Virus record (IMG/VR): IMGVR_UViG_3300037882_002445
Coordinates: 1-37,014 of that record
Direction: 5' to 3' (one strand)
DNA from: a virus
DNA: 37,014 nt
Part shown: positions 1 through 5,876 of the stretch, piece by piece
Layout of the letters: each line of letters begins with the position of its first letter
How positions within the stretch are numbered: the stretch's first letter is position 1
Notes under the pieces: generated by a model
Told to the model about the DNA's origin: nothing
Database searches by the model: none
The model's input: the letters and a program-made list of their open reading frames with translations, nothing else
Position numbers and translations under genes: made by a program

Positions 1-165
1 AGTTCTGCCAATTTAAGTTCTGCCGATTTAAGTTCTGCCGATTTAAGTTATGCCAATTTACGTTCTGCCGATTTAAATTCTGCCGAGTTAAGTTATGCCA
101 ATTTAAGTTATGCCAATTTAAGTTATGCCAATTTAAATTCTGCCGAGTTAAATTCTGCCGATTTA
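1..165 (+). repeat. 15-bp tandem coding repeat array (left part)
   Basis: Eleven further units of the same 15-bp repeat stand in the same frame. The first 99 bases repeat the last 99 bases of the window, so only about 66 bp of this block is additional array. Confidence 0.95.
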
Positions 166-366
166 ATGATGTTTCAATTTCAAAGAGATCAAGCATTTTA
201 CACTTTTGACGGGGCACTCAGAATTGGATGTGTTTTTATGCCAATTACTGAATGGGCTATTGGCTTTGAAGAAATAGGCAAAAAACACGGCTACAGTGAC
301 CAACAAATTAAAGTGTACGGTCTGTTTATTAATATGTGTTTAGAGCATTTTAGGGGTGGCAAATGA
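1..366 (+). CDS. Pentapeptide-repeat protein, C-terminal part (continuation from window end)
   Basis: Frame 1 is open from the first base and carries eleven pentapeptide units (residues SSANL to NSADL). A 66-residue non-repeat C-terminal domain follows from the methionines at 166. That domain has a conserved look, with an RIGC motif, a Trp in ITEW, and GYSDQQ near the end. I recall a similar tail on other phage pentapeptide proteins, so this is probably one gene and not a separate ORF starting at 166. The ATG at 166 has no visible ribosome-binding site and follows repeat DNA directly. The stop (TGA 364-366) overlaps the next start as ATGA. Bases 1-99 duplicate the contig end. Confidence 0.85.
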   Translation, partial: SSANLSSADLSSADLSYANLRSADLNSAELSYANLSYANLSYANLNSAELNSADLMMFQFQRDQAFYTFDGALRIGCVFMPITEWAIGFEEIGKKHGYSDQQIKVYGLFINMCLEHFRGGK

Positions 367-614
367 AAATAAGATTATTGATACCCATTGGCACAAATAT
401 AAGCGGCTCTATTGTCGATGCTGTAATAAGTCCTAGCAAGTACCACGCGGTATTTTTTGGAGACAACGAAGCTTACACAAGCGTATTTGCAGGTCAGTTT
501 GAAATCGTGTCAGACGAGTCGAGCAATAAAATTAGAAAACAAGAAAGCACATCGCCATTTATGTCGCTGCGTGATTTTCTTGGGCAAGATATTAAATCAT
601 TGGAGTTTAAATGA
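363..614 (+). CDS. Hypothetical small early protein (83 aa)
   Basis: This 83-residue product starts at an ATG that overlaps the pentapeptide gene stop by four bases and ends in another ATGA overlap with the next gene. I do not recognise the family. The N-terminal third is hydrophobic beta-like sequence (KIRLLIPIG, then a GSIVDAVI stretch), and the C-terminus is charged and likely helical. The position in a tightly coupled chain of short early genes suggests a host-takeover or accessory role, by context only. Confidence 0.75.
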   Translation: MKIRLLIPIGTNISGSIVDAVISPSKYHAVFFGDNEAYTSVFAGQFEIVSDESSNKIRKQESTSPFMSLRDFLGQDIKSLEFK

Positions 615-916
615 CAAAGGAACAGTTTATAGACGAGAGAACAAAAATCATTTCAAGAATGTTGGATAACCCGAATGCGTTTGGAATTTATCCAACAACA
701 ATCTGCTTTGCAGAATTAGACGATTTGTTTGATAATTTAACAGAGTATGTCGGAGGACCTAGCTGGGCTCAGATTGATAGAAATTATAAATCAGGAAAGC
801 TTGAGCACGTTGAATCAAAAGACTGTTGGTGTGAACCCAAGCTTATTCAGGCAATTGATGACTACCATGATTGCGAAGTGTGGTCACACAAAGGTCACGA
901 AGAATTAAAGCAATGA
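611..916 (+). CDS. Hypothetical early protein with C-terminal Cys/His cluster (101 aa)
   Basis: The 101-residue acidic protein starts in an ATGA overlap at 611. Its N-terminal half is helical (TKEQFIDERTKIISRML). The C-terminal half carries a CWC motif followed by a DYHDCEVW stretch and SHKGH, a possible metal-binding cluster of Cys and His. I recall similar DCWC-type phage proteins without a known function. The next start overlaps its stop. Confidence 0.75.
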   Translation: MTKEQFIDERTKIISRMLDNPNAFGIYPTTICFAELDDLFDNLTEYVGGPSWAQIDRNYKSGKLEHVESKDCWCEPKLIQAIDDYHDCEVWSHKGHEELKQ

Positions 917-972
917 AACAATACGCATTGTACTCGCCAGAGTTAGATATTTTTGGAGGGAGATTTAGATGA
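913..972 (+). CDS. Possible 19-aa micro-ORF
   Basis: ATG 913 overlaps the preceding stop as ATGA, and the TGA at 970-972 overlaps the next ATG (969) as ATGA. The reading frame encodes 19 residues beginning MKQYALYSPEL. It is short, but the exact double overlap places it in the same translational relay as its neighbours. GGAGGGAG inside it supplies the ribosome-binding site of the next gene. It could be a real microprotein or only a relay that keeps ribosomes on the message. Confidence 0.45.
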   Translation: MKQYALYSPELDIFGGRFR

Positions 973-1112
973 GTTTAACAATACCTATTTGGCTTTTGTG
1001 GACGATTGGAATTATTGTGTTAGGGCCGATCATTTTATTTATGCTTATGTGCACTTATATGGGGTTTCTTTTTATTGTTCAAGATACATTTCTTGGAAAG
1101 TGGTTTAAATGA
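969..1112 (+). CDS. Small membrane protein (47 aa)
   Basis: ATG 969 follows GGAGGGAG with good spacing, and the TGA at 1110-1112 overlaps the next ATG. The 47-residue product is almost wholly hydrophobic: residues 5-24 and 25-38 could form two short transmembrane helices or one long one. A short basic end (GKWFK) follows. It may be an inner-membrane accessory protein. A holin role is possible from size, but it lies in the early chain, far from the endolysin, so this is not favoured. Confidence 0.65.
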   Translation: MSLTIPIWLLWTIGIIVLGPIILFMLMCTYMGFLFIVQDTFLGKWFK

Positions 1113-1387
1113 AACCAGAATATAAATTCTTAGAATTTGATGACGACTCAGCAATTAATAATGCCCCATCTATTGGTGATGGGTATTCTCATTCTGATGA
1201 GTTTGTACTTGGGGCTGAATGGCAGCATGCGAAAGACCGTATGATCATGGAAAAACTGCTCGAGGCTAATCGGGTGATGAAAAGAGCATTAATTGAAATA
1301 GACAACACAACCGATTGCAAATTTGCACTTGAAATTGTTGATAAGGCAATTGCTAAAAAAGACGAGATCATGAAGGGGTTGGAATGA
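1109..1387 (+). CDS. Hypothetical early protein with C-terminal coiled coil (92 aa)
   Basis: The 92-residue acidic protein has ATGA overlaps at both ends (1109 and 1384). The first 35 residues look loosely structured (EFDDDS, GDGYSHSDEF), and residues 38-90 form long amphipathic helices. Phages often carry such short helical proteins with no known function. Confidence 0.75.
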   Translation: MKPEYKFLEFDDDSAINNAPSIGDGYSHSDEFVLGAEWQHAKDRMIMEKLLEANRVMKRALIEIDNTTDCKFALEIVDKAIAKKDEIMKGLE

Positions 1388-1563
1388 AAAAATTTAAGTT
1401 GTGGCTAATAAACTTTCTTGTTGGGGACATGAGTTACGTTAAAAACTGTATAATTAGCGGTGAGGTGCATGTTCGGCCAATTCACATAGTAACTTCCTGC
1501 TGCTTTTTAAATGGAGGCTGTGTTGTTAGCTTCCCTAGACCTGATGAAAATACGTATAAATAA
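1384..1563 (+). CDS. Hypothetical small protein (59 aa)
   Basis: ATG 1384 overlaps the previous TGA (ATGA), and the gene ends at TAA 1561-1563. The 59-residue product begins MKKFKLWLINFLVG and has four cysteines (residue 22, the adjacent pair 39-40, and 46). I do not recognise a family. It is the last gene before a structured intergenic element. Translational coupling is the main support for reality. Confidence 0.6.
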   Translation: MKKFKLWLINFLVGDMSYVKNCIISGEVHVRPIHIVTSCCFLNGGCVVSFPRPDENTYK

Positions 1564-1567
1564 CAAA

Positions 1568-1631
1568 CGCCCCCAATGCTGATGGCGAGTGCACAGATGC
1601 CTAGGCTAATCGAAAGATAAAAAGGGGGGCG
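1568..1631 (+). promoter_or_regulatory. Structured RNA element sequestering a G-rich ribosome-binding site
   Basis: CGCCCCC at 1568-1574 pairs perfectly with GGGGGCG at 1625-1631 and closes a 50-nt interior. Inside are a three-base stem capped by GAAA (1609-1618), a GGC/GCC pairing (1584-1586 with 1599-1601), and the palindromes GTGCAC and GCCTAGGC. The 3' arm is the only purine-rich sequence before ATG 1639, so closing the stem would hide the ribosome-binding site. It may be a regulatory leader or part of a small RNA. It matches no named riboswitch class that I recognise. Confidence 0.5.
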
Positions 1632-1638
1632 ACCATTT

Positions 1639-1686
1639 ATGAAAAAGATGATTGGGTTAATAGTCTTAGAAAGGACAGTTAGATGA
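1639..1686 (+). CDS. Possible 15-aa leader peptide
   Basis: ATG 1639 follows the GGGGGG arm of the structured element at about nine bases. It encodes 15 residues (MKKMIGLIVLERTVR) and stops at TGA 1684-1686, overlapping the next ATG (1683) as ATGA. It could be a coupling leader peptide for the downstream gene. Evidence is positional only. Confidence 0.4.
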   Translation: MKKMIGLIVLERTVR

Positions 1687-1883
1687 AAGCATACCTAGCG
1701 TTTAAGCTTCCAGAAGAACAAGAAGAGTTTAAAATAGCTCAGGACGGATGGAAGTGGTCAATTGTGTACGAAAAAATTATGACTGAGTTTAGAACGCAGC
1801 ATAAGTATGCGGCCATTGAGTCCTGGACTTATGACGATATTATAAAAGTTATGGTTGAGGCACACGATGAGACATTCGATTAA
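1683..1883 (+). CDS. Hypothetical phage protein (66 aa)
   Basis: The 66-residue product begins MKAYLAFKLPEEQEEFKIA and continues with a helical segment (WSIVYEKIMTEF) and an acidic C-terminus. I recall short phage proteins with the same opening, a strand followed by LPEEQEEF, in many siphoviruses, but with no assigned function. It is the last gene of the rightward unit. Its start lies in an ATGA overlap with the 15-aa leader, and AAAGGA stands about eight bases upstream. Confidence 0.75.
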   Translation: MKAYLAFKLPEEQEEFKIAQDGWKWSIVYEKIMTEFRTQHKYAAIESWTYDDIIKVMVEAHDETFD

Positions 1884-1904
1884 GTCCATTTTGGCTAATA
1901 AAGA

Positions 1905-1930
1905 AGCCACTGCCTCTTAAGAGCGTGGCT
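1905..1930. terminator. Hairpin at the convergent end of both transcription units
   Basis: AGCCAC (1905-1910) pairs with GTGGCT (1925-1930), and the interior contains the self-complementary CTCTTAAGAG. The element lies 22 bp past the last rightward gene and 14 bp past the last leftward gene. There is no clear T tract on either side, so a simple intrinsic terminator is uncertain. Confidence 0.4.
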
Positions 1931-1943
1931 AACAAACTATACA

Positions 1944-2081
1944 TTAACAAGCTTTGATCCAGCCTGCTTCGGTTCGAAAGTATCCTTCGCAAGCCTCTAT
2001 AATCAACATAGGGCTTGATTCTTGACGAGGATATTTCTTTAGGTAGATTTGAACCAATTCTTTAAGCGTTAGATATTTCAT
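1944..2081 (-). CDS. Small protein (45 aa), end of leftward array
   Basis: On the minus strand ATG 2081 is preceded by GAGGTAATT with correct spacing, and the frame runs 45 codons to TAA at 1944-1946. The product begins MKYLTLKELVQIYLKKYP and looks like one or two amphipathic helices, basic at the start and acidic later. A helix-turn-helix-like DNA-binding role is conceivable but not shown. The 92 bp between it and the zinc-ribbon gene contain CATAG direct repeats (about 2103-2117), so it may have its own promoter. Confidence 0.6.
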   Translation of the reverse strand: MKYLTLKELVQIYLKKYPRQESSPMLIIEACEGYFRTEAGWIKAC

Positions 2082-2173
2082 AATTACCTCACTTGCTGTA
2101 TACATAGTGTGTCATAGAGCTAGTGTTTTGTAAATAAAAGGCGTTAATACGCACTAAGATGAAACGTCCTATT

Positions 2174-2419
2174 TTAGGACGGCACTTCTGAATAATTATT
2201 AACGATCTTTTTATCTCCGCACTGACACCTACTACAAAGCAAGTTCATGCTATGAGGCTTAGGGCTAAATAATGATCCGCACGTCTTACAAGACTTTCGT
2301 CTGCAGTTAAAGCAAATGCCAGATCGATTTAAAACCTGCTTACCACAACCGCCGAGACACGTATCTGCATCGGCATAACGAGACACCCTAGTTATAATTT
2401 TATCACCGTCTAAGCTCAT
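2174..2419 (-). CDS. Double zinc-ribbon protein (81 aa)
   Basis: The start is set at ATG 2419, whose ATGA overlaps the endolysin stop (2416); an upstream in-frame ATG at 2455 lies deep inside the endolysin gene and is less likely. The product has eight cysteines in two ribbon-like sets: Cys21/25 with Cys36/39, and Cys44/47 with Cys62/65, plus Cys67. Such small Cys4 proteins bind zinc and often nucleic acid or protein partners. Its place after the lysis genes may reflect late co-expression only. Confidence 0.7.
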   Translation of the reverse strand: MSLDGDKIITRVSRYADADTCLGGCGKQVLNRSGICFNCRRKSCKTCGSLFSPKPHSMNLLCSRCQCGDKKIVNNYSEVPS

Positions 2420-3042
2420 CTTGTCGATTCTCCGCCAGCATTTCCGCTGGTGCATTTTCTAGACTCAACTACAGGATCAGGCAAACCAAATTCACTAGGC
2501 CAACGCACAGAACATATCTTAACAACATCGTATGTTGAAACCTTCCAAGCGTTGCCCTGGTTGCCTCCCAGGCCATTAAATGTAGCGCCACGCTTTAAAA
2601 GGTCTTTAGCTGAGCAATCTCCATCTGCCATAGTTACATGGTTGCCAGAGTCAGATGAGCAATTAGAGGCGTGATTAATGTGAATGATAGAGCCCTTTGG
2701 AATGCCGTTCTTTTTCCACTCAATACCAACGCCGTACTTAGACCAGTTCTTAGCAAGCGAGCCGTTCTTTTGATAGCTAACGCCAGCTCCTGCTAAGGCA
2801 ACTGCTACAGCTAAGCCGCACCAGGCAGCCCATGATTCTTGAATGGTTCCAAGGCTCATTCCAAACAAGGCCCATTTCTTTGACATCTCTTTATTAAAAG
2901 CAGGATCACTCTCGTTCTTGCCTTCATACTTCTTTGCAAAATCATACCAAGGAATAGAAGTCTTTTTAGCAGGCTTTGTTTCCTGCTCACTAGGCGCAGC
3001 GCTTTTTTTAGCAAATAAAGATTTAAACCATTTTAAGAACAT
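2416..3042 (-). CDS. Endolysin, TIGR02594-type cysteine endopeptidase (208 aa)
   Basis: The predicted role is cleavage of peptidoglycan cross-bridges or peptides at lysis. The order of motifs fits the TIGR02594 (NlpC/CHAP-like) family: PWYDFAKKYEG at 31-41, AWCGLAVAV with the probable nucleophile Cys75, PKGSIIHI at 115-122, GNHV with probable catalytic His135, and the GLGGNQ signature at 157-162, then a closing RWP. The N-terminus (FLKWFKSLF) is amphipathic, not a clear signal peptide, and a Lys/Pro-rich linker separates it from the enzyme domain. It lies 11 bp downstream of the lytic transglycosylase gene. Confidence 0.85.
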   Translation of the reverse strand: MFLKWFKSLFAKKSAAPSEQETKPAKKTSIPWYDFAKKYEGKNESDPAFNKEMSKKWALFGMSLGTIQESWAAWCGLAVAVALAGAGVSYQKNGSLAKNWSKYGVGIEWKKNGIPKGSIIHINHASNCSSDSGNHVTMADGDCSAKDLLKRGATFNGLGGNQGNAWKVSTYDVVKICSVRWPSEFGLPDPVVESRKCTSGNAGGESTR

Positions 3043-3053
3043 TTAAGATCTCC

Positions 3054-3668
3054 TTATTTACAAAATGGTGCAGCATCTATAACGCGCTGTTTGATTTGAG
3101 GTATCTTTGAGAATCTATTGCCATCTAAAATAACTGCCCAGTATCTATCCTTTGCAGAGTTTGGCAGAATATAAAGCTTGTTTCTCTCAAGCTGTCTTTT
3201 CATTAAAACCATAGCTAAATCAATATTAGGCTCTGCAGTTGTTAGTTCATCATAAGTATATTTTAAACCACCGCCAGACCACTTCTGATCATTCACAGAG
3301 ATCTGATAAAGACCAATACTCCACGATCCTTTATCGTCTTTTGAACCAACATCAACGCCAGATGATTTTGGATTCCATGAACTTTCATAATAAGCAAGGG
3401 CTACGAAAAACTCAGCAATAGCCTGAAGCTTTTGCGAGTCGCTCAAAGACTCAGACTTAGGACAAATTGTTTTTAAGTCCTTAGCTGATCCAAAGAGCGC
3501 AAGCTCGGACTTGATCTTGCTGGTTAAATGCTTAGACCATGCAGCACGCTCTGGCCTATTCTTTTCCCATGATAAAGGTGCAATAACTTCTTGCTCTACA
3601 GGAACAACAGGTGCCGTCACAGGAACACATGCCGATAGAAATAATAATAAAAAATAGCATAACTTCAT
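3054..3668 (-). CDS. Lipoprotein with SLT lytic-transglycosylase-like domain (204 aa)
   Basis: A short signal peptide ends in the lipobox LSAC (Cys14), so the mature protein should be lipid-anchored. The domain after residue 80 has the SLT/lysozyme-like pattern: YYESSWNP with probable catalytic Glu95, then SIGLYQIS at 117-124, and a helical C-terminus. This predicts cleavage of the glycan strand next to the TIGR02594-type peptidase encoded downstream. The start overlaps the stop of the HExxH gene as ATGA. A lipid-anchored muralytic enzyme in a phage lysis cassette is unusual; a virion-independent, membrane-tethered lysin is inferred. Confidence 0.8.
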   Translation of the reverse strand: MKLCYFLLLFLSACVPVTAPVVPVEQEVIAPLSWEKNRPERAAWSKHLTSKIKSELALFGSAKDLKTICPKSESLSDSQKLQAIAEFFVALAYYESSWNPKSSGVDVGSKDDKGSWSIGLYQISVNDQKWSGGGLKYTYDELTTAEPNIDLAMVLMKRQLERNKLYILPNSAKDRYWAVILDGNRFSKIPQIKQRVIDAAPFCK

Positions 3669-4093
3669 AACTTAGATCTCCTTGTTTTTAGCTCTTTCTT
3701 TTTAGCCTCATCAAACTTCTTTTTAGCCTTGTTGATCTCGTCAAGATTTTCAACCAAGAAACAAGATATGTTCTCGGCAATTATTTCCTGCAAGTCAGAG
3801 GTTAAAGACGTTTGATTTAAGCCGACTCTATGTAATACACAGTGAATTATTTCGTGCAAGTAAATTGGCATCTTGTCAGGTGATTTTTTATTTATATGAA
3901 TTTTAAACTCTACTGGGTCAAAGAAACCATCCAATTGATCCAGCTCTGCGTTTTTAAAATAGTGGAAGGTTACTTTTTTCCCAAAAATATTCACAGAGCC
4001 CCCCGGCATTATAAGGCGGGCCGTGGTTAGTTGCGAATCCTCAAGTTTTTTATATTGCTTGAGCGGGAGGAAAGGCGCATAACCACAGCCCAA
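3665..4093 (-). CDS. HExxH zinc-metalloprotease-like protein (142 aa)
   Basis: The motif LHEIIHCVLHRVG gives HEIIH at residues 80-84, and a following QEIIAEN segment offers Glu103 or Glu107 as third zinc ligand, the layout of a gluzincin-type minimal metallopeptidase. The C-terminus is a Lys-rich helix. The frame opens at a TTG (4093) without a clear ribosome-binding site; an internal ATG at residue 29 (before GGSVNIFGKK) is the other choice, and the domain seems to start near there. I recall similar short HExxH proteins in phage genomes without a proven substrate. Confidence 0.65.
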   Translation of the reverse strand: MGCGYAPFLPLKQYKKLEDSQLTTARLIMPGGSVNIFGKKVTFHYFKNAELDQLDGFFDPVEFKIHINKKSPDKMPIYLHEIIHCVLHRVGLNQTSLTSDLQEIIAENISCFLVENLDEINKAKKKFDEAKKKELKTRRSKL

Positions 4094-4112
4094 ATATATA
4101 GTTATTATTTAA

Positions 4113-4138
4113 ACCAGAAACGTCACCAACTTTCTGGT
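4113..4138. promoter_or_regulatory. Perfect 8-bp inverted repeat between divergent genes
   Basis: ACCAGAAA (4113-4120) and TTTCTGGT (4131-4138) are perfect complements around a 10-base loop. On the plus strand the hairpin is followed by ctag and six T residues, so it resembles an intrinsic terminator. It sits in the 101-bp gap between the leftward lysis genes and the rightward phosphoesterase gene, where an operator is equally possible. Confidence 0.55.
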
Positions 4139-4194
4139 CTAGTTTTTTACTTTACACTTCCTTTAAAAAATAAATGCCGCAAGACTTTTAGTTA

Positions 4195-4911
4195 ATGAAT
4201 GTTGCTGGCTCGTATAACAACATTTTATTTATCAGCGACATGCATATTCCTTACGGTCACCCCGACACGTTGGCCTTTTTAACAAAGCTAAAAGAGACAT
4301 TAAAGCCTGAGCTAGTCGTTTGTCTTGGTGATGAGTTAGACTACCATGCAATTTCTTTTCATAAACCAAACCCAGATTTGTTTAGTCCAGGAACAGAGCT
4401 TACATTAGCAAAAGAACAGATCAGTAGACTTTATAAAATATTTCCAAAGATGCTGCTCGTTGAGAGTAACCACGGCTCGTTAGTGTACCGAAAGATAAAA
4501 GATGCTGGTATTCCAATTCATGTTTTAAAATCGTATAAAGAATTGCTGGAGGCCCCGGCTGGTTGGTCTTGGCATGAGGACCTTTTAATTAGAACCAAGG
4601 ACGGCGAAAAGATTTATGTCTGTCATGGAAGGTCAAGCAACGTCCTTAAAGAATCTCAGATTAACGGAATGAACTTTGTTTCAGGTCACTGGCACTCAAG
4701 CTTTAATATCCAGTACTGGGCAAATAAACGCGCAGTTAGTTGGGGAATGAGTTGCGGCTGCTTAGTTGATCAGAATTCGTTAGCTTATGAATACTCAAAG
4801 AACTTTTCTAAGAAGTTCATAGTTGGGACCGGCGCTTTAGTTAATGGCCAGCCCAAGTTATTTAGAATGGTCCTTAATGATAAAGACAGATGGAATAAAG
4901 AAATAGTTTAA
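4195..4911 (+). CDS. Calcineurin-like metallophosphoesterase (238 aa)
   Basis: The metallophosphoesterase metal-binding motifs appear in order: SDMH (Asp15, His17), GDELD (Gly44-Asp48), SNHG (Asn91, His92), CHG (His143) and GHWH (His164, His166). These bind a di-metal centre that hydrolyses phosphomonoesters, phosphodiesters or nucleotides; the substrate is unknown. This is the only rightward gene inside the leftward late array. It has its own upstream gap, and its stop shares the bases TTAA with the convergent stop of the gene at 4908. This resembles an independently expressed accessory (moron) gene, though phosphoesterases are also found in phage nucleic-acid modules. Confidence 0.85.
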   Translation: MNVAGSYNNILFISDMHIPYGHPDTLAFLTKLKETLKPELVVCLGDELDYHAISFHKPNPDLFSPGTELTLAKEQISRLYKIFPKMLLVESNHGSLVYRKIKDAGIPIHVLKSYKELLEAPAGWSWHEDLLIRTKDGEKIYVCHGRSSNVLKESQINGMNFVSGHWHSSFNIQYWANKRAVSWGMSCGCLVDQNSLAYEYSKNFSKKFIVGTGALVNGQPKLFRMVLNDKDRWNKEIV

Positions 4912-5321
4912 GACGACGAGCTAAACTCAACTGCGCTGTAGCTAAGTCTTACGACTCCTGTATTGTTCCCAAGTCGAACAGTAAATCTAGATCCAGGAAC
5001 AAGTAAAAAGAATCCTTGCGGATCTTGCAGCGGCTTGCCAGTTACTTTTATTGCCTGAGATGTTCCTGGACTAGCAGGGTCTGGAGCAAACGATGAATCA
5101 TCAAAAACAGGAGTAAATCCTCCGCCGCCGTCATCAACCTCAATTCTAAAAAGAAGGTTTCCGCTGTATACAATTCCAGAAACCATTAGCAAAGAAAGAG
5201 GTCTAAACCATACGTATTTATCAGCAGGGCAAGTATATACAACAGTTGTTCCTGCGCCAAGAGTATGATTAGCAAATCCAGATACAAAGTTTGCATTTAT
5301 TCCGCCGCCGTATGTTGACAT
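4908..5321 (-). CDS. Hypothetical virion-type protein (137 aa)
   Basis: This Gly- and Val-rich, beta-strand-rich protein follows a similar small gene three bases upstream and ends the main late array. Its composition (GAGTTVVYTCPADKYVW, then repeated beta strands and GSRFTVRLGN) resembles small tail or fibre accessory proteins, such as jelly-roll decoration or receptor-binding domains. I do not recognise a named family. The convergent phosphoesterase gene overlaps its stop by four bases. Confidence 0.7.
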   Translation of the reverse strand: MSTYGGGINANFVSGFANHTLGAGTTVVYTCPADKYVWFRPLSLLMVSGIVYSGNLLFRIEVDDGGGGFTPVFDDSSFAPDPASPGTSQAIKVTGKPLQDPQGFFLLVPGSRFTVRLGNNTGVVRLSYSAVEFSSSS

Positions 5322-5324
5322 TAT

Positions 5325-5867
5325 TTACCTCGGTCTTAAAATTAAGGTTACTGTTAAAGACTCAGCGCCAAGCTGCTTAGATACGAAATCAAGAAACAAG
5401 TCATCGCCCTTGTTTAAATTAACACCAGAGAAAACAGGTAGCACAGTTCCTGCTGGATTGTGTAAAGTCTCTGAAGGGCTTAGCCCAACCTGAAGTTTTG
5501 CATTATCGCCTGCCGCAAATGAGATGCTTGGCCTTGTTGTAAATATGCTTGTGCCAGTTGTGCCAGAGGCAACTCTCCTTCGAATATCTATTTCTGTAAT
5601 ACCTGAAGCGCCAGCAATCTGGTTATTCATATAAAAACCAACAATCTCTAGGTCCTCTTCTAGTGGAATTCCGCCGTCAATTTCTGATTGAGCAGCGACG
5701 TTTCGGCCATAACGACCGTTGATCTGCCAGTTTCTATGAATCTTTAAGCGCTCTAGAATAAAATTAGCTGAAGCACCAATTCTATTTCCAGTAGATGACG
5801 ACACAGAGGCAAAAGCCTGCACCTCTTCGACTTGGATCTTTCTTCTAACAGGACTTATATCAGCCAT
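5325..5867 (-). CDS. Hypothetical virion-type protein (180 aa)
   Basis: The 180-residue protein has a charged N-terminus (RRKIQVEEVQAF) and then alternating strands with a VASGTTGTSIF region. It ends in VTLILRPR. Located between the large tail-tip protein and the 137-aa protein, it is probably a tail tip or fibre accessory protein. No enzymatic motif is visible, and the family is unrecognised. Confidence 0.7.
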   Translation of the reverse strand: MADISPVRRKIQVEEVQAFASVSSSTGNRIGASANFILERLKIHRNWQINGRYGRNVAAQSEIDGGIPLEEDLEIVGFYMNNQIAGASGITEIDIRRRVASGTTGTSIFTTRPSISFAAGDNAKLQVGLSPSETLHNPAGTVLPVFSGVNLNKGDDLFLDFVSKQLGAESLTVTLILRPR

Positions 5868-5876
5868 TTTAAACCC

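Noticed and set aside
1-165. CRISPR-like array
   Set aside because: The repeats are contiguous 15-bp coding units with no spacers, in a pentapeptide reading frame.
166-366. Independent 66-aa gene starting at 166
   Set aside because: The frame is continuous with the pentapeptide repeats, there is no ribosome-binding site, and the sequence behaves as a C-terminal domain.
1568-1631. Hammerhead ribozyme (CTGATG and CGAAA present)
   Set aside because: The core reads CTGATGG instead of CTGANGA, stem II does not form next to it, and no matching cleavage-site stem is present.
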